Shown: positions 35,643-44,449 of the stretch, piece by piece | Layout of the letters: each line of letters begins with the position of its first letter | Numbering within the stretch: the first letter of the stretch is position 1 | NCBI GenBank assembly: GCA_028287785.1 | Contig: JAQBOZ010000028.1 | Coordinates: 310,001-374,000 of the forward strand | Source: Chlorobiota bacterium | GTDB taxonomy: Bacteria > Bacteroidota > Ignavibacteria > OLB7 | Direction of reading: 5' to 3' | Length of the DNA stretch: 64,000 nucleotides | Notes under the pieces: model-generated | Told to the model about the DNA's origin: nothing | Seen by the model: the letters and a program-made list of their open reading frames with translations, nothing else | Databases searched by the model: none | Program-made: the position numbers and the translations under genes

Positions 35643-36482
35643 ATGCAGTTCCTGTTGTTGACGATCCTCAGCTCGCTTATCACCTCGGTAATCCTGAAGG
35701 TCAACGAGACGCGCGGCGGAAACCGGATGGTGGTGGCGGGGGCCAACTACGTCACCGCGGCGATCCTGGCGCTGGTGATGTCGGAGAGCGGGAAGCTGGA
35801 TATCGGCGGCAGATGGATCACGCTCGGCGTGGTGGCCGGCATCGGTTTCGTGGCGGGGTTTATCCTGGTCATGCGCGCGATGAGCACGATCGGCCTGGCG
35901 GTGCCGACCAGCGCGGCGCGCCTCTCGATGCTGATCCCGGTGACGGGCTCGATCCTCCTGTTCAACGAGCGACCCTCCGGGCTTCGGATCGCCGGGATCA
36001 TCGTCGGCATCGCGGCGTTTATCATGCTCGGGCTGGCGCAGCGGAAACGAAACGACGGCGAAGGGAACCGCCGGGGGGGCTTCGGGGGGGTCGCGGCGAT
36101 CTTTGCCATTGTCGGCTCCACCGATCTCTCGATGAAGGTGGCGCAGAGCAACGGCGTTGACAAGGATGCCACGGCTTTCTATATCTTCCTCACCGCCGCG
36201 CTCCTCTGCTGGATCGTGGTTGCCGTGCGCCGGATGCCGGTGAAGCGGAACGCCGTGATCCTTGGCCTTCTCCTCGGCATCCCGAACTATTTCAGCGTCT
36301 ATTATCTTCTTCTCGCCCTGAAGAGGCTCGATGGCTCGGTGGTGTTTCCAGTGGTCAGCGCGGGGGGGGTGATCGCCGTGACGGCAACCGCGGCGATCTT
36401 CTGGAAGGAATATCCCAACAGGGCGGCGTTGATCGGCCTTGCGCTGGCGACGGTGGCGGTGACACTTCTCGGATTTCAGTAG
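35643..36482 (+). CDS. EamA/DMT-family transporter
   Basis: 279 residues with about ten membrane helices in two EamA-type halves (TM1-5 about 1-140, TM6-10 about 150-279). The ATG at 35643 (MQFLLLTILSSLITSVILK) starts directly in the first helix; the frame upstream is repeat sequence. Such transporters move amino acids, nucleotide sugars or drugs; the substrate is unknown. The stop is 12 bases before the biotin ligase ATG, so the two genes form an operon, though a functional link is not obvious. Inner membrane. Confidence 0.85.
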   Translation: MQFLLLTILSSLITSVILKVNETRGGNRMVVAGANYVTAAILALVMSESGKLDIGGRWITLGVVAGIGFVAGFILVMRAMSTIGLAVPTSAARLSMLIPVTGSILLFNERPSGLRIAGIIVGIAAFIMLGLAQRKRNDGEGNRRGGFGGVAAIFAIVGSTDLSMKVAQSNGVDKDATAFYIFLTAALLCWIVVAVRRMPVKRNAVILGLLLGIPNYFSVYYLLLALKRLDGSVVFPVVSAGGVIAVTATAAIFWKEYPNRAALIGLALATVAVTLLGFQ

Positions 36483-36494
36483 GAGCAGGGAGCG

Positions 36495-37304
36495 ATGGAG
36501 GATACACTGACATTCCTCGGCAGGGACCGGAAGGCGCGCGAACAGCTTGCGAGCCTCTGGGGAATAGCCCGTTTCGATTTTCACGATGCCGTGGAATCGA
36601 CGCAGAATGTTGCCCGCACGCTGGCGATGGAACGTGCCCCGGAATGGACGATCGTGGCCGCGGACCGGCAGACCGCGGGACGGGGCCAGCATGGAAGGAA
36701 ATGGCAGGCCGGCGATGGATCATCGCTCATGTTCTCCCTTCTCCTCCGCCCGCGCGGGATCGAGGAGACGGCGCTGATGCCGATACGGATAGGGATGGCG
36801 ATTGCCAGGGCAATCGATCGTTTTCTGACGCACGGACGGGGCGGACCGGGAAAGACCATGATCAAGTGGCCGAACGATCTGGTGATCGGGAATGGCAAGG
36901 TGGGGGGGATCCTCTGCGAGGGACAGGCAACCGGCACCGCCGCGTGGATCATCGTCGGCGTGGGGCTGAACATCGGGCGGTTTCCGGTGCATCTTCCCGA
37001 TCGACGGTTTCTCCAGCCGGCATTTCTGGAAGAGCATATCCGCCCGCGGACAACCCGGCTCGATCTTCTCGAAGCGATCATCGTCGCCCTCCACGCCGAT
37101 CTTCCCACGCACACCGGCGAGCTGGATGACGCGGAGCTGCGCGAGTATTTCGATCGCGACTGGCTCTACGGCCACACGCTGAAAAGCCCGGTGGCGGGAA
37201 AGGCGATCGGCATCACGCGCAACGGTCATCTCCGCGTGATGAAGCCGGACGGAAGCGAGGAACCGGTGATCGCCGGGCATATCGTGCTGGACGATCATCA
37301 GTAA
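36495..37304 (+). CDS. birA: Biotin--[acetyl-CoA-carboxylase] ligase
   Basis: 269 residues. It transfers biotin to the lysine of the carboxyl carrier protein of acetyl-CoA carboxylase. Motifs of the ligase catalytic domain: AADRQTAGRGQHGRKW (biotin/ATP binding GRGRxGR type), SLLLRP, IKWPNDL and GKVGGILCE, and a C-terminal SH3-like domain with RNGHLRVMKPDGSEE. There is no N-terminal helix-turn-helix, so it cannot act as the biotin-operon repressor, in contrast to E. coli BirA. Residues 1-25 add a short helix. It is in an operon with the upstream transporter. Cytoplasmic. Confidence 0.93.
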   Translation: MEDTLTFLGRDRKAREQLASLWGIARFDFHDAVESTQNVARTLAMERAPEWTIVAADRQTAGRGQHGRKWQAGDGSSLMFSLLLRPRGIEETALMPIRIGMAIARAIDRFLTHGRGGPGKTMIKWPNDLVIGNGKVGGILCEGQATGTAAWIIVGVGLNIGRFPVHLPDRRFLQPAFLEEHIRPRTTRLDLLEAIIVALHADLPTHTGELDDAELREYFDRDWLYGHTLKSPVAGKAIGITRNGHLRVMKPDGSEEPVIAGHIVLDDHQ

Positions 37305-37314
37305 GCCCTTCCCG

Positions 37315-37599
37315 TCAGCCTTTTCCGAGGCTCTGATCGAGATATGCGTGGATCTGCGATTCCACCGGCCCCTTGAACGCGCTCAACACCAGCCCCAGCT
37401 CGATATCGATCGCCACGAGGGTATCCTCCACATCGATCGTCCCCTCGGCTCCGGGACGGGAGAACTGCAACCGATCGCCGTTCCAGTGATAGTCAACCTG
37501 CAACCGCTGCTTCAACTGCCGCCCGATATCCTCCACCGCCTTCCGCGCCTCCGCCTTCCCGAGTGTGTGATTCCGGCGTATATGAATCGATCCCATCAT
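37315..37599 (-). CDS. Polyhydroxyalkanoic acid system-family protein (PHA granule regulator-like)
   Basis: 94 residues, with start at MMGSIHIRRNH. The pattern IHIRRNHTLGKAEARKAVEDIGRQL, VDYHWNGDRLQFSRPGAEGTIDVEDT and ELGLVLSAFKGPVESQI is that of the small PF09650 family, sometimes linked to poly-hydroxyalkanoate granules. No phaC, phaP or other PHA gene lies in the window, so that role is not supported here. It is convergent with birA (10 bases between) and transcribed leftward. Confidence 0.75.
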   Translation of the reverse strand: MMGSIHIRRNHTLGKAEARKAVEDIGRQLKQRLQVDYHWNGDRLQFSRPGAEGTIDVEDTLVAIDIELGLVLSAFKGPVESQIHAYLDQSLGKG

Positions 37600-37759
37600 C
37601 GCTCCGAATAGTGTTGCTGAATAAACCGTTTTCCAGCCCGCAACGCGCGTGCCGATGCCGGAACATCGCCTCAAGATACCGATCCGAATGGCGATGGAAT
37701 TTCAGGAATCGCGACTGATGCGGTGGGATGGCGATCGGGCTTCCTTCCCGATACACGAA

Positions 37760-37782
37760 GGGCTCCCGGAACCGGGAGCCCC
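37760..37782 (-). terminator. Hairpin terminator after argH
   Basis: GGGCTCCCGG pairs perfectly with CCGGGAGCCC with a two-base loop, about 20 bases beyond the argH stop codon. The following bases on the minus strand are TTCGTG, so T-rich tail is weak. Confidence 0.65.
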
Positions 37783-37799
37783 GTGATTGCGATTTGCGA

Positions 37800-39185
37800 T
37801 TATCGATTCCGTTTCGCCAGATGTTCCCTCCATCCCGCGATCTGCCGTTCCACCTCGGCCGGTGACGTGCTCCCGGCCGAGCGTTTGCGGGCCACGCTGG
37901 CGCGCGGCAGGAGATAGTCAAACACATCCTGATCGAACGCCGGGGAGAACTCCCTGATCCCCGCCAGATCCAGATCGCCGAAGCCGATGCCGTTCTCCAC
38001 GCAGTGCCCCACCAGACGCCCGGCCACGGCGTGGGCGTCGCGGAAGGGGAGTCCCCTGCGGACGAGATAATCGGCAAGCTCGGTGGCGGTGGAGAGATCG
38101 GCAAGCGCCTCCGATTCCATCCGGTCGCGATTGAACGATGTGCTCTCCAGCAGATGAGCGAATATCTCCAGGCAGCCGAGCGTGGTATCGATCGCCTCGA
38201 ACATCGCCCCCTTGTCCTCCTGCATGTCGCGGTTGTAGGCCAGCGGCAGCCCCTTCATCATCGTCAGAAGGTTGACGAGCGCGCCGTAGACCCTGCCGGT
38301 GCGGCCGCGCACCAGCTCCGCCATGTCCGGGTTCTTCTTCTGCGGCATGATGCTGCTTCCGGTGGCGAACGCGTCGCCGATCGAGAGAAACCCGAACTCC
38401 TTGGTGGCCCAGAGGACGTACTCCTCCGCCATCCGGCTCAGGTGCATCATGATGATCCCGCACGCCGCCGCCGTCTCGATGATATAATCGCGATCGCTCA
38501 CCGCGTCGATGCTGTTCCCCACAATCCCGTCGAACCCGAGCGCGCCGGCCACCATCGCGCGATCGATCGGAAAGGAGGTGCCGGCAAACGCGGCGGCGCC
38601 GAGCGGCGAGAGGTTCATCCTGCGGGCCGCATCGTCCAGACGCCCGGCATCGCGACCGAGCATCGCCACGTAGGCAAGGAGATGATGGGCCAGAAGGATC
38701 GGCTGTGCGCGCTGCATGTGCGTGTAGCCGGGCATCACCACATCGGCATACTCCCCGGCCTTCGCCACCAGCACCCCCTGAAGAGCGGCGATGCGATCGT
38801 TCAGCTCCCGCAGCGCCGTCCGGAGATAGAGTCGCTCATCCAGCGCCACCTGATCGTTCCGGCTCCGCGCGGTATGGAGCTTTCCGCCGAGCGGGCCGAT
38901 CTTCCCGATCAGCCGCCCCTCGATCGCCAGATGAACATCCTCACCCGCCGGAACGAACTCGCCAGAGGCGATCTCCCCCTCGATCTCAAGCAGCGCCTCG
39001 CGAATCGTCGCCGCCTCCGCCGGGGTGATGATGCCGGTTGCCCCGAGCATCTCCACATGCGCGACGCTCCCGGCGATATCCTCGCGGTAGAGCCGGCCAT
39101 CGAGCGCGATCGATGTTGAAAATGCCAGGGCGATCTCCGCAAGCCCTTCCTTGAAGCGCCCGCCCCAGAGTGTCTGATGCGACAT
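37800..39185 (-). CDS. argH: Argininosuccinate lyase
   Basis: 461 residues. Last enzyme of arginine synthesis: argininosuccinate to arginine and fumarate. The fumarase/aspartase superfamily signature GSSIMPQKKNPDMAEL is present with catalytic Ser, as are LHTARSRNDQVA and GYTHMQRAQPIL. Full length for the family (about 460). Gene order is argG-argH leftward with a tandem repeat array of about 170 bases between them. A hairpin follows the stop codon. Cytoplasmic tetramer. Confidence 0.97.
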   Translation of the reverse strand: MSHQTLWGGRFKEGLAEIALAFSTSIALDGRLYREDIAGSVAHVEMLGATGIITPAEAATIREALLEIEGEIASGEFVPAGEDVHLAIEGRLIGKIGPLGGKLHTARSRNDQVALDERLYLRTALRELNDRIAALQGVLVAKAGEYADVVMPGYTHMQRAQPILLAHHLLAYVAMLGRDAGRLDDAARRMNLSPLGAAAFAGTSFPIDRAMVAGALGFDGIVGNSIDAVSDRDYIIETAAACGIIMMHLSRMAEEYVLWATKEFGFLSIGDAFATGSSIMPQKKNPDMAELVRGRTGRVYGALVNLLTMMKGLPLAYNRDMQEDKGAMFEAIDTTLGCLEIFAHLLESTSFNRDRMESEALADLSTATELADYLVRRGLPFRDAHAVAGRLVGHCVENGIGFGDLDLAGIREFSPAFDQDVFDYLLPRASVARKRSAGSTSPAEVERQIAGWREHLAKRNR

Positions 39186-39256
39186 TGATTATCGGATAAT
39201 GGATTGTGATCGATCGTATATGCGATCGATGCAGGAACGTTGCAGCGAACGCGTTG

Positions 39257-39326
39257 GGGGACGTGCAAGGGGACGTGTAAGGGGACGTGTAAGGGGACGT
39301 GTAAGGGGACGTTTTAAACGTCCCCC
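39257..39326. repeat. 12-bp tandem array ending in a palindrome
   Basis: Four copies of GGGGACGTGYAA (39257, 39269, 39281, 39293) run into the palindrome GGGGACGTTTTAAACGTCCCC (39305-39325). It lies between argG and argH, so it is in the shared transcript. The unit is half of the palindrome family that also occurs at 11896, 21795 and 22973. Confidence 0.95.
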
Positions 39327-39353
39327 GACGGACGGACAGATGATGCGATATCA

Positions 39354-40592
39354 TCAATGATGCGCTTCCAGCGATGACGATACATCCGCGAGCAGCGCGG
39401 CGTTGACGCGATGATAGGTCTTCAGCGGCAGGGAGAAGATCTTGATGAATCCCTCGCTCGCCTTGTGATCGAAGGAGTCCTCGTCGGTGTAGGTCGCAAG
39501 GCCGGTATCGTAGAGGGAGTTCGGCGAGGTACGGCCGGCGATCGTCAGATTTCCCTTGTAGAACTTCAGCTTCACCATGCCGTTCACCGTCTGCTGCGTC
39601 TGCTCGACAAACCCATCCAGCGCGCTCTTCAGCGGGGAGAACCAGAGGCCGTTGTAGATCAGGTTCGCGTAATCCTGCGCCACCTTCGCCTTGTAGTGGG
39701 CCACCTCCTTATCCAGCGTCAGCCGCTCCAGTTCCGTGTGGGCGAAGTGCAGCGCGACGGCGGCTGGCGCCTCGTAGATCTCGCGCGACTTGATGCCGAC
39801 CAGGCGGTTCTCCACCATGTCGATCCGGCCGATGCCGTTGGCGCCGGCGATCTCGTTCAGCGCATCGATCAGCTCGGAGCCCTTCATCCGCCGGCCGTTC
39901 AGGGCAACGGGGATTCCCTTCTCGAACTCGATCATCACATACGTCACCTCGTCGGGCGCATCGAACGGCGATACCGTCCGCTGGTAGGCGTCGGCGGGCG
40001 GCTCCACCATCGGGTCCTCCAGCACGCCGCACTCGATGCTCGTTCCCCAGAGATTCTCATCGATCGAATAGGGGCTGACGCGGGTGGCGGAGACCTGGAT
40101 GCCGTGCTCCTCGCAGTAGGCGATCTCATCCTCGCGCGATTTGAACTCCCAGCTTCTGACCGGCGCCAGCACCGTCAGATCGGGCGCCAGCGCCGCCACG
40201 GTCGCCTCGAAGCGGACCTGATCGTTCCCCTTGCCGGTGCAGCCGTGCGCCACGGCGTTGCAGCCTTCCTTCCGCGCGATCTCCACCAGCGTCTTCGCCA
40301 GCAGCGGGCGGCCGAGCGCGGTCGCCATCGGATAGATCCCCTCGTAGAGCGCTCCGGCCTTCAGCGCCGGAAAGACATATTCATCGACGAACCGATCCTT
40401 CAGGTCGAGCACGTGCGCGCTGGTCACGCCAAGGCTTCTCGCCTTCTCCTCGACGCCGAGAAGCTCCTTCTTCTGTCCCAGATCCCCGGTCACCGTCACA
40501 ACCTCGGCGCCGTAGTTCTCCTGAAGCCATTTCACCATGACGGAGGTATCGAGTCCGCCGGAATAAGCAAGTGCGATCTTCAACGTGTTCAC
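39354..40592 (-). CDS. argG: Argininosuccinate synthase
   Basis: 412 residues. Citrulline plus aspartate plus ATP to argininosuccinate. The PP-loop motif [11 protein letters not shown] (residues 9-19) and [15 protein letters not shown] are diagnostic. Full length for the family (about 400-410). It begins about 310 bases after the argR end, a gap that holds repeats; an own promoter (TATAAA at about 40607 on the minus strand) is possible, but no ARG box is seen before argG. Cytoplasmic. Confidence 0.97.
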   Translation of the reverse strand: MNTLKIALAYSGGLDTSVMVKWLQENYGAEVVTVTGDLGQKKELLGVEEKARSLGVTSAHVLDLKDRFVDEYVFPALKAGALYEGIYPMATALGRPLLAKTLVEIARKEGCNAVAHGCTGKGNDQVRFEATVAALAPDLTVLAPVRSWEFKSREDEIAYCEEHGIQVSATRVSPYSIDENLWGTSIECGVLEDPMVEPPADAYQRTVSPFDAPDEVTYVMIEFEKGIPVALNGRRMKGSELIDALNEIAGANGIGRIDMVENRLVGIKSREIYEAPAAVALHFAHTELERLTLDKEVAHYKAKVAQDYANLIYNGLWFSPLKSALDGFVEQTQQTVNGMVKLKFYKGNLTIAGRTSPNSLYDTGLATYTDEDSFDHKASEGFIKIFSLPLKTYHRVNAALLADVSSSLEAHH

Positions 40593-40641
40593 GCTATCGG
40601 TCCTTTATATGTATTGAACGGTTATTGCGAAGAAAGGCCAC

Positions 40642-40832
40642 TGTGCACAGGGCGATGCCCCGTACACCGGCTGTTGCGCCCCTCCGGGGCCTGGGAGGAT
40701 TTGGCGTTGTCCAACAGTCTGAGATGCGGACTGTTGGACAACGAATAGATGCAAGGCGGCCGGGCCTGCCCCGTGCACCGGCTGTTGCGCCCCTCCGGGG
40801 CCTGGGAGGATGTGACGTTGTTCAACAGTCTG
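40642..40832. repeat. Two-hairpin repeats (two units) and a 15-bp perfect palindrome
   Basis: Two unit A copies (40640-40696 and 40760-40808, both ending in CCTCCGGGGCCTGGGAGGAT) surround a perfect inverted repeat CGTTGTCCAACAGTC (40705-40719) / GACTGTTGGACAACG (40729-40743). A related half site GTTGTTCAACAGTCTG lies at 40817-40832. All of this lies between argG and argR. Confidence 0.9.
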
Positions 40833-40902
40833 CCCGCGCCGGTCCGCCGGGGATGTCTGCGCAACCTCGGGGATATCGATACGATCCGTGGGAGCGGGAG
40901 GA

Positions 40903-41358
40903 TTATCTCGCCTGAGCTATAAGGCCGCGAATGCGCGCGACCAGCTCCGGGATATTGAGCGTGGAGGCTGGAGCGATGAAGATCGTGTTATCGCCGGCGA
41001 TCGTGCCGAGGATATCGGGGCTGTGGAGGCTGTCGAGGATTTCGGCAACCCCCTGGGCGCGCCCTGGAAGCGTCTTCACGATGATGAGCGACTCGTTGGC
41101 CCCAATCGATTCCACCTCGTAGCTGAGCAGAGCGGTAAGCCGTGGTTCATCGCTTTCGGCGCGAAGAACGTAGCGCATTCCATCAGCGGTATTGACCCGC
41201 GCGATCGCCAGTTCCTTGATATCGCGGGAGAGCGTGGCCTGCGTCACCTCCAGCCCCTCCTTCTCCAGAAGGAGCCGAAGCTCCTCCTGACTGGCCACCA
41301 CTTTCCGCGTTATAATCTGTCTGATCGTGAAATGCCGGCTCTGCTTGTTCATGAACAT
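40903..41358 (-). CDS. argR: Arginine repressor
   Basis: 151 residues. The N-terminal winged helix (about 1-75) with TQATLSRDIKEL is the DNA-binding helix; the C-terminal domain contains TIAGDNTIFIAP, the hexamer arginine-binding motif GDNTI. It acts as an arginine-dependent repressor; its likely operator (two ARG boxes) lies before argC, so it regulates its own operon. The argF stop and argR start meet (TAATG-type junction at 41358). An ATG two codons later (41352) may be the true start. Cytoplasmic hexamer. Confidence 0.95.
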   Translation of the reverse strand: MFMNKQSRHFTIRQIITRKVVASQEELRLLLEKEGLEVTQATLSRDIKELAIARVNTADGMRYVLRAESDEPRLTALLSYEVESIGANESLIIVKTLPGRAQGVAEILDSLHSPDILGTIAGDNTIFIAPASTLNIPELVARIRGLIAQAR

Positions 41359-42323
41359 TACGAGCTGAATAACGGGAGCTCGCCGGTTTCCATATACTGG
41401 AGAGGAGCTCCCACAAGGGCTCGGTTGTCGATCATCCTGGCGAGAAGCGCCTTCTGGACATGCAACCGATTTTCAGCCTGATCGAAGACGATGGAGTGTT
41501 TGCCATCCAGCACATCGGCGCTGATTTCCTCGCCCCGGTGCGCCGGCAGGCAGTGCATCACCACACAATCCCGATCGGCCTCCCCCAATAAACGAAAATC
41601 CACCTGATATCCGGCAAACGCCTTTTTGCGGGCGACCTGCTCCTCCTCCTGTCCCATGCTGGTCCAGACATCGGTGTAGAGCACGTCGGCGTCATGCGCG
41701 GCGGCCATCGGGTCCTCCACGATCTCGATCCGGCTGCGCCCGGCGGCCATCGCCTGCTGGAGAATCTTCGGGTCGGGGCCGTACCCGGCCGGCGCGGCCA
41801 GCACAAAGTGCATGGGGTAGAGCATGGACATCTCCAGCCAGGAGTTGACGATGTTGTTGCCGTCGCCAACGAACACCACCTTCACGCCGGGACGGAGCTT
41901 GCCGTGCTGGCGGAGCGTGTACATGTCGGCGAGGACCTGGCACGGATGGGAGAGATCGCTCAGGGCGTTGACCACGGGGATCGACGCGTTTTCGGCAAGC
42001 TCCAGCAGGACGTTGTGCTCGAACACGCGCGCGATCACCATCTGGCTGTATCGGGAGAGAAGCCTGCCGGCATCGGCGGCGCTCTCGCGCGAGCCTATGC
42101 CCACGCTCTCATGGGGAAGGAACACCGGATATCCGCCAAGCTGATGGATGCCGATCTCGAAGGAGACTCGGGTTCGCAGCGACGGCTTCTGGAAGATGAG
42201 GGCAACGACCTTCCCCTCCAGTGGTTTGAAGTGGTTGCCGAGCTTCAGCTCATCGGCCAGCTCGAACAGATCATTCAGCTCGCCTTGACCAAGGTCGAGC
42301 AGGGATAGAAAATCTTTCTTCAC
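41358..42323 (-). CDS. argF: Ornithine carbamoyltransferase
   Basis: 321 residues. Carbamoyl phosphate plus ornithine to citrulline. KPSLRTRVSFEIG (carbamoyl phosphate-binding SxRTR type), HPCQVLADMYTL and HCLPAHRGEE (ornithine-side Cys) are all present, so it is a normal OTC and not the acetylornithine form of Bacteroidetes. It overlaps the argB end by four bases and meets argR at its 3' end, so is co-translated in the operon. Confidence 0.97.
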   Translation of the reverse strand: MKKDFLSLLDLGQGELNDLFELADELKLGNHFKPLEGKVVALIFQKPSLRTRVSFEIGIHQLGGYPVFLPHESVGIGSRESAADAGRLLSRYSQMVIARVFEHNVLLELAENASIPVVNALSDLSHPCQVLADMYTLRQHGKLRPGVKVVFVGDGNNIVNSWLEMSMLYPMHFVLAAPAGYGPDPKILQQAMAAGRSRIEIVEDPMAAAHDADVLYTDVWTSMGQEEEQVARKKAFAGYQVDFRLLGEADRDCVVMHCLPAHRGEEISADVLDGKHSIVFDQAENRLHVQKALLARMIDNRALVGAPLQYMETGELPLFSS

Positions 42324-43216
42324 TTCAGTACTCCTTCCTCGAAGAAAATTGATGCGTTGATGCCGTTCACGATCGCCGTCCCGGTTCCCCGTCCGGAGAG
42401 AAGCTCCGGCAGGATATGCGGCACGCGCCCGTCGATGATGCGCACGCTCCTGACGCCCGCCTTCAGCGCCGCGAACGCCGAGCGAACCTTCGGGATCATG
42501 CCGCCGCTGATCGTCCCGCAGGCGATCAGCTCCTCCCCTTCCTCCGTCGTAAGAACCCCCGCCACGATTCCCCCCACGTCGATCCCGGCGATGTTGCTCA
42601 TGTAGATGAGCGCATCGGCGTTCAGCGCGGCCGCGATGGCCGCCGCCGCCGGATCGGCGTTGATGTTGTAGACCTCTCCATCCTTTCCAAGCCCCAGCGG
42701 AGCTATCACCGGGATGATCCCGCTGCCGAGCAGAAGCCTGATGAACTCCACGTTCACCGATTCCACTTCGCCGACCAGCCCCAGATCGCCGGCCTCGTGA
42801 TCGAGCTTGCGCGCGCGGATCAGCTCATGATCAACCCCGCACAGACCGATTGCCGCGGCCCCGGCAAGGTTGATCAGCCGCGTGATGTTCTTGTTCACCC
42901 GGCCGCCAAGGACCATCGTCACGATCTCGATCATCGTCTCGTCGGTCCGGCGGTGCCCCTGCACAAACTCCACCTCCACGCCGAGCCGAGCCGCCATCCG
43001 CGTGGTCTCCTCGCCGCCGCCATGCACCACCACCACGTTGACGCCGGCATTCCGCAGCGCCACCACGTCCCGCGCAAAGCCCGACTCGGCGGCCTCGCCG
43101 GACATCGCCGCGCCGCCGTACTTGATCACCACCGTGGAGCCGGCACGCAGCCCCGATGCGCCGAACGGCGCGGCAGCGCCGCCATGATGGATCATTCTGT
43201 CATCGTTGAACATCAT
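42320..43216 (-). CDS. argB: Acetylglutamate kinase
   Basis: 298 residues. Second step of arginine synthesis. KYGGAAM, VHGGGEETTRMAARLG and INADPAAAAIAAALNADALIYMSN are the amino-acid kinase motifs of ArgB. The pattern of the N-terminal region does not show the long arginine-sensing helix clearly, so feedback inhibition is uncertain. The first ATG (43216) is used, 12 bases after the argJ stop. Cytoplasmic. Confidence 0.97.
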   Translation of the reverse strand: MMFNDDRMIHHGGAAAPFGASGLRAGSTVVIKYGGAAMSGEAAESGFARDVVALRNAGVNVVVVHGGGEETTRMAARLGVEVEFVQGHRRTDETMIEIVTMVLGGRVNKNITRLINLAGAAAIGLCGVDHELIRARKLDHEAGDLGLVGEVESVNVEFIRLLLGSGIIPVIAPLGLGKDGEVYNINADPAAAAIAAALNADALIYMSNIAGIDVGGIVAGVLTTEEGEELIACGTISGGMIPKVRSAFAALKAGVRSVRIIDGRVPHILPELLSGRGTGTAIVNGINASIFFEEGVLK

Positions 43217-43228
43217 CGGGCCTGGCTC

Positions 43229-44449
43229 CTAGGAACGATAGCTTGCATTGATATGGACATATTCCTTCGTCAGATCGCAGGTCCAGAAATTGGCGCGATG
43301 CTCCCCCTGGTTCAGATCGATCGTGATCACGATGTTCTCGTTCGCCAGCACAACCTTCGCCTTCTCCTCATCCAGCACGATCTCGTAGTTCGGCAGAAGC
43401 ACCGGAAGCTCGTTCAGGGAGATCGATACCAGATCGGGATCGAAATCGATGCCGGAGTATCCCACCGCCGTGATGATCCGCCCCCAGTTCGCGTCCTCGC
43501 CGTGAACCGCCGTCTTCACCAGATTGGAGTTGGCGACCGAGCGCGCCGCGGCCGTTGCATCGGCCTCGCTCGCGGCGCCCGTCACCACCACCTCGATCAG
43601 CTTGGTGGCCCCCTCGCCGTCGCGGGCGATCATCTTCGCCAGCGTGATCAGGACGTACTCCAGCGCGTCGGTGAACTGGTCGTATTCCGGCGAGCCCTCC
43701 ACGATCGGCGCGTTGCCGGCAAGGCCGTTCGCCATCACCAGCACCATATCGTTGGTGCTGGTGTCGCCATCCACGCTGATCCTGTTGAACGATTTTCCAT
43801 TCGCCGACACAAGCATCTTCTGGAGCACATCGTTGGAGATGGCCGCGTCGGTGGTCACGAAGCCGAGCATCGTCGCCATGTTCGGGGCGATCATCCCCGA
43901 GCCCTTCGCCATCGAGCCGATGGTGACGGTCACGCCGCCAAGCGGGAAGCGGACGGCAAGCTCCTTGTGATACGTGTCGGTCGTCATGATCGCCAGCGCC
44001 GCCTCGTGCGCCCCTTCCACGTTCAGGTCGGGGGCCAGATCGGTGATCCCCTGAAGCACATTGTCGATCGGGAGATACTGGCCGATCACGCCGGTGGAGG
44101 AGACCAGCACCTGCTCCTCCGGGAGGTTCAGCGCGGCGGCGGTGGTCCTGACCATCGCCCATGCATCGTTCAGGCCACGCTCGCCGGTGCAGGCATTGGC
44201 GTTGCCGCTGTTGACCACCACGGCGGAGCAGAGGGGGGAGCGCTTCACCTGGATCTTGCTCACCAGAATCGGCGCGGCCTGCGCCTTGTTCGTGGTAAAG
44301 ACCCCGGCAACGGACGCCGGAACGGTGGAGGCCAGGATCGCCAGATCCGGCTTCTTCTTCCTGATCTTCGCGTGAATTCCTCCGGCGATAAATCCGGCCG
44401 GCGCGGTGATACCGCCATCTATCGTGTCGAGTTGAATATCCCGGTTCAT
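43229..44449 (-). CDS. argJ: Glutamate N-acetyltransferase / amino-acid acetyltransferase (ornithine acetyltransferase)
   Basis: 406 residues. ArgJ recycles the acetyl group from acetylornithine to glutamate; bifunctional forms also use acetyl-CoA. The self-cleavage site KGSGMIAPNMATMLGF is present (nucleophile Thr in MATML). The GNANACTGE and NSGNANA substrate motifs are at the N-terminal side. Thus no argE or argA is needed for the cycle, though whether this enzyme also uses acetyl-CoA cannot be read. It overlaps argC by four bases. Confidence 0.96.
   Translation of the reverse strand: MNRDIQLDTIDGGITAPAGFIAGGIHAKIRKKKPDLAILASTVPASVAGVFTTNKAQAAPILVSKIQVKRSPLCSAVVVNSGNANACTGERGLNDAWAMVRTTAAALNLPEEQVLVSSTGVIGQYLPIDNVLQGITDLAPDLNVEGAHEAALAIMTTDTYHKELAVRFPLGGVTVTIGSMAKGSGMIAPNMATMLGFVTTDAAISNDVLQKMLVSANGKSFNRISVDGDTSTNDMVLVMANGLAGNAPIVEGSPEYDQFTDALEYVLITLAKMIARDGEGATKLIEVVVTGAASEADATAAARSVANSNLVKTAVHGEDANWGRIITAVGYSGIDFDPDLVSISLNELPVLLPNYEIVLDEEKAKVVLANENIVITIDLNQGEHRANFWTCDLTKEYVHINASYRS

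Noticed and set aside
39257-39326. CRISPR array
   Set aside because: Unit of 12 bases with no spacers; a simple tandem repeat ending in a palindrome.
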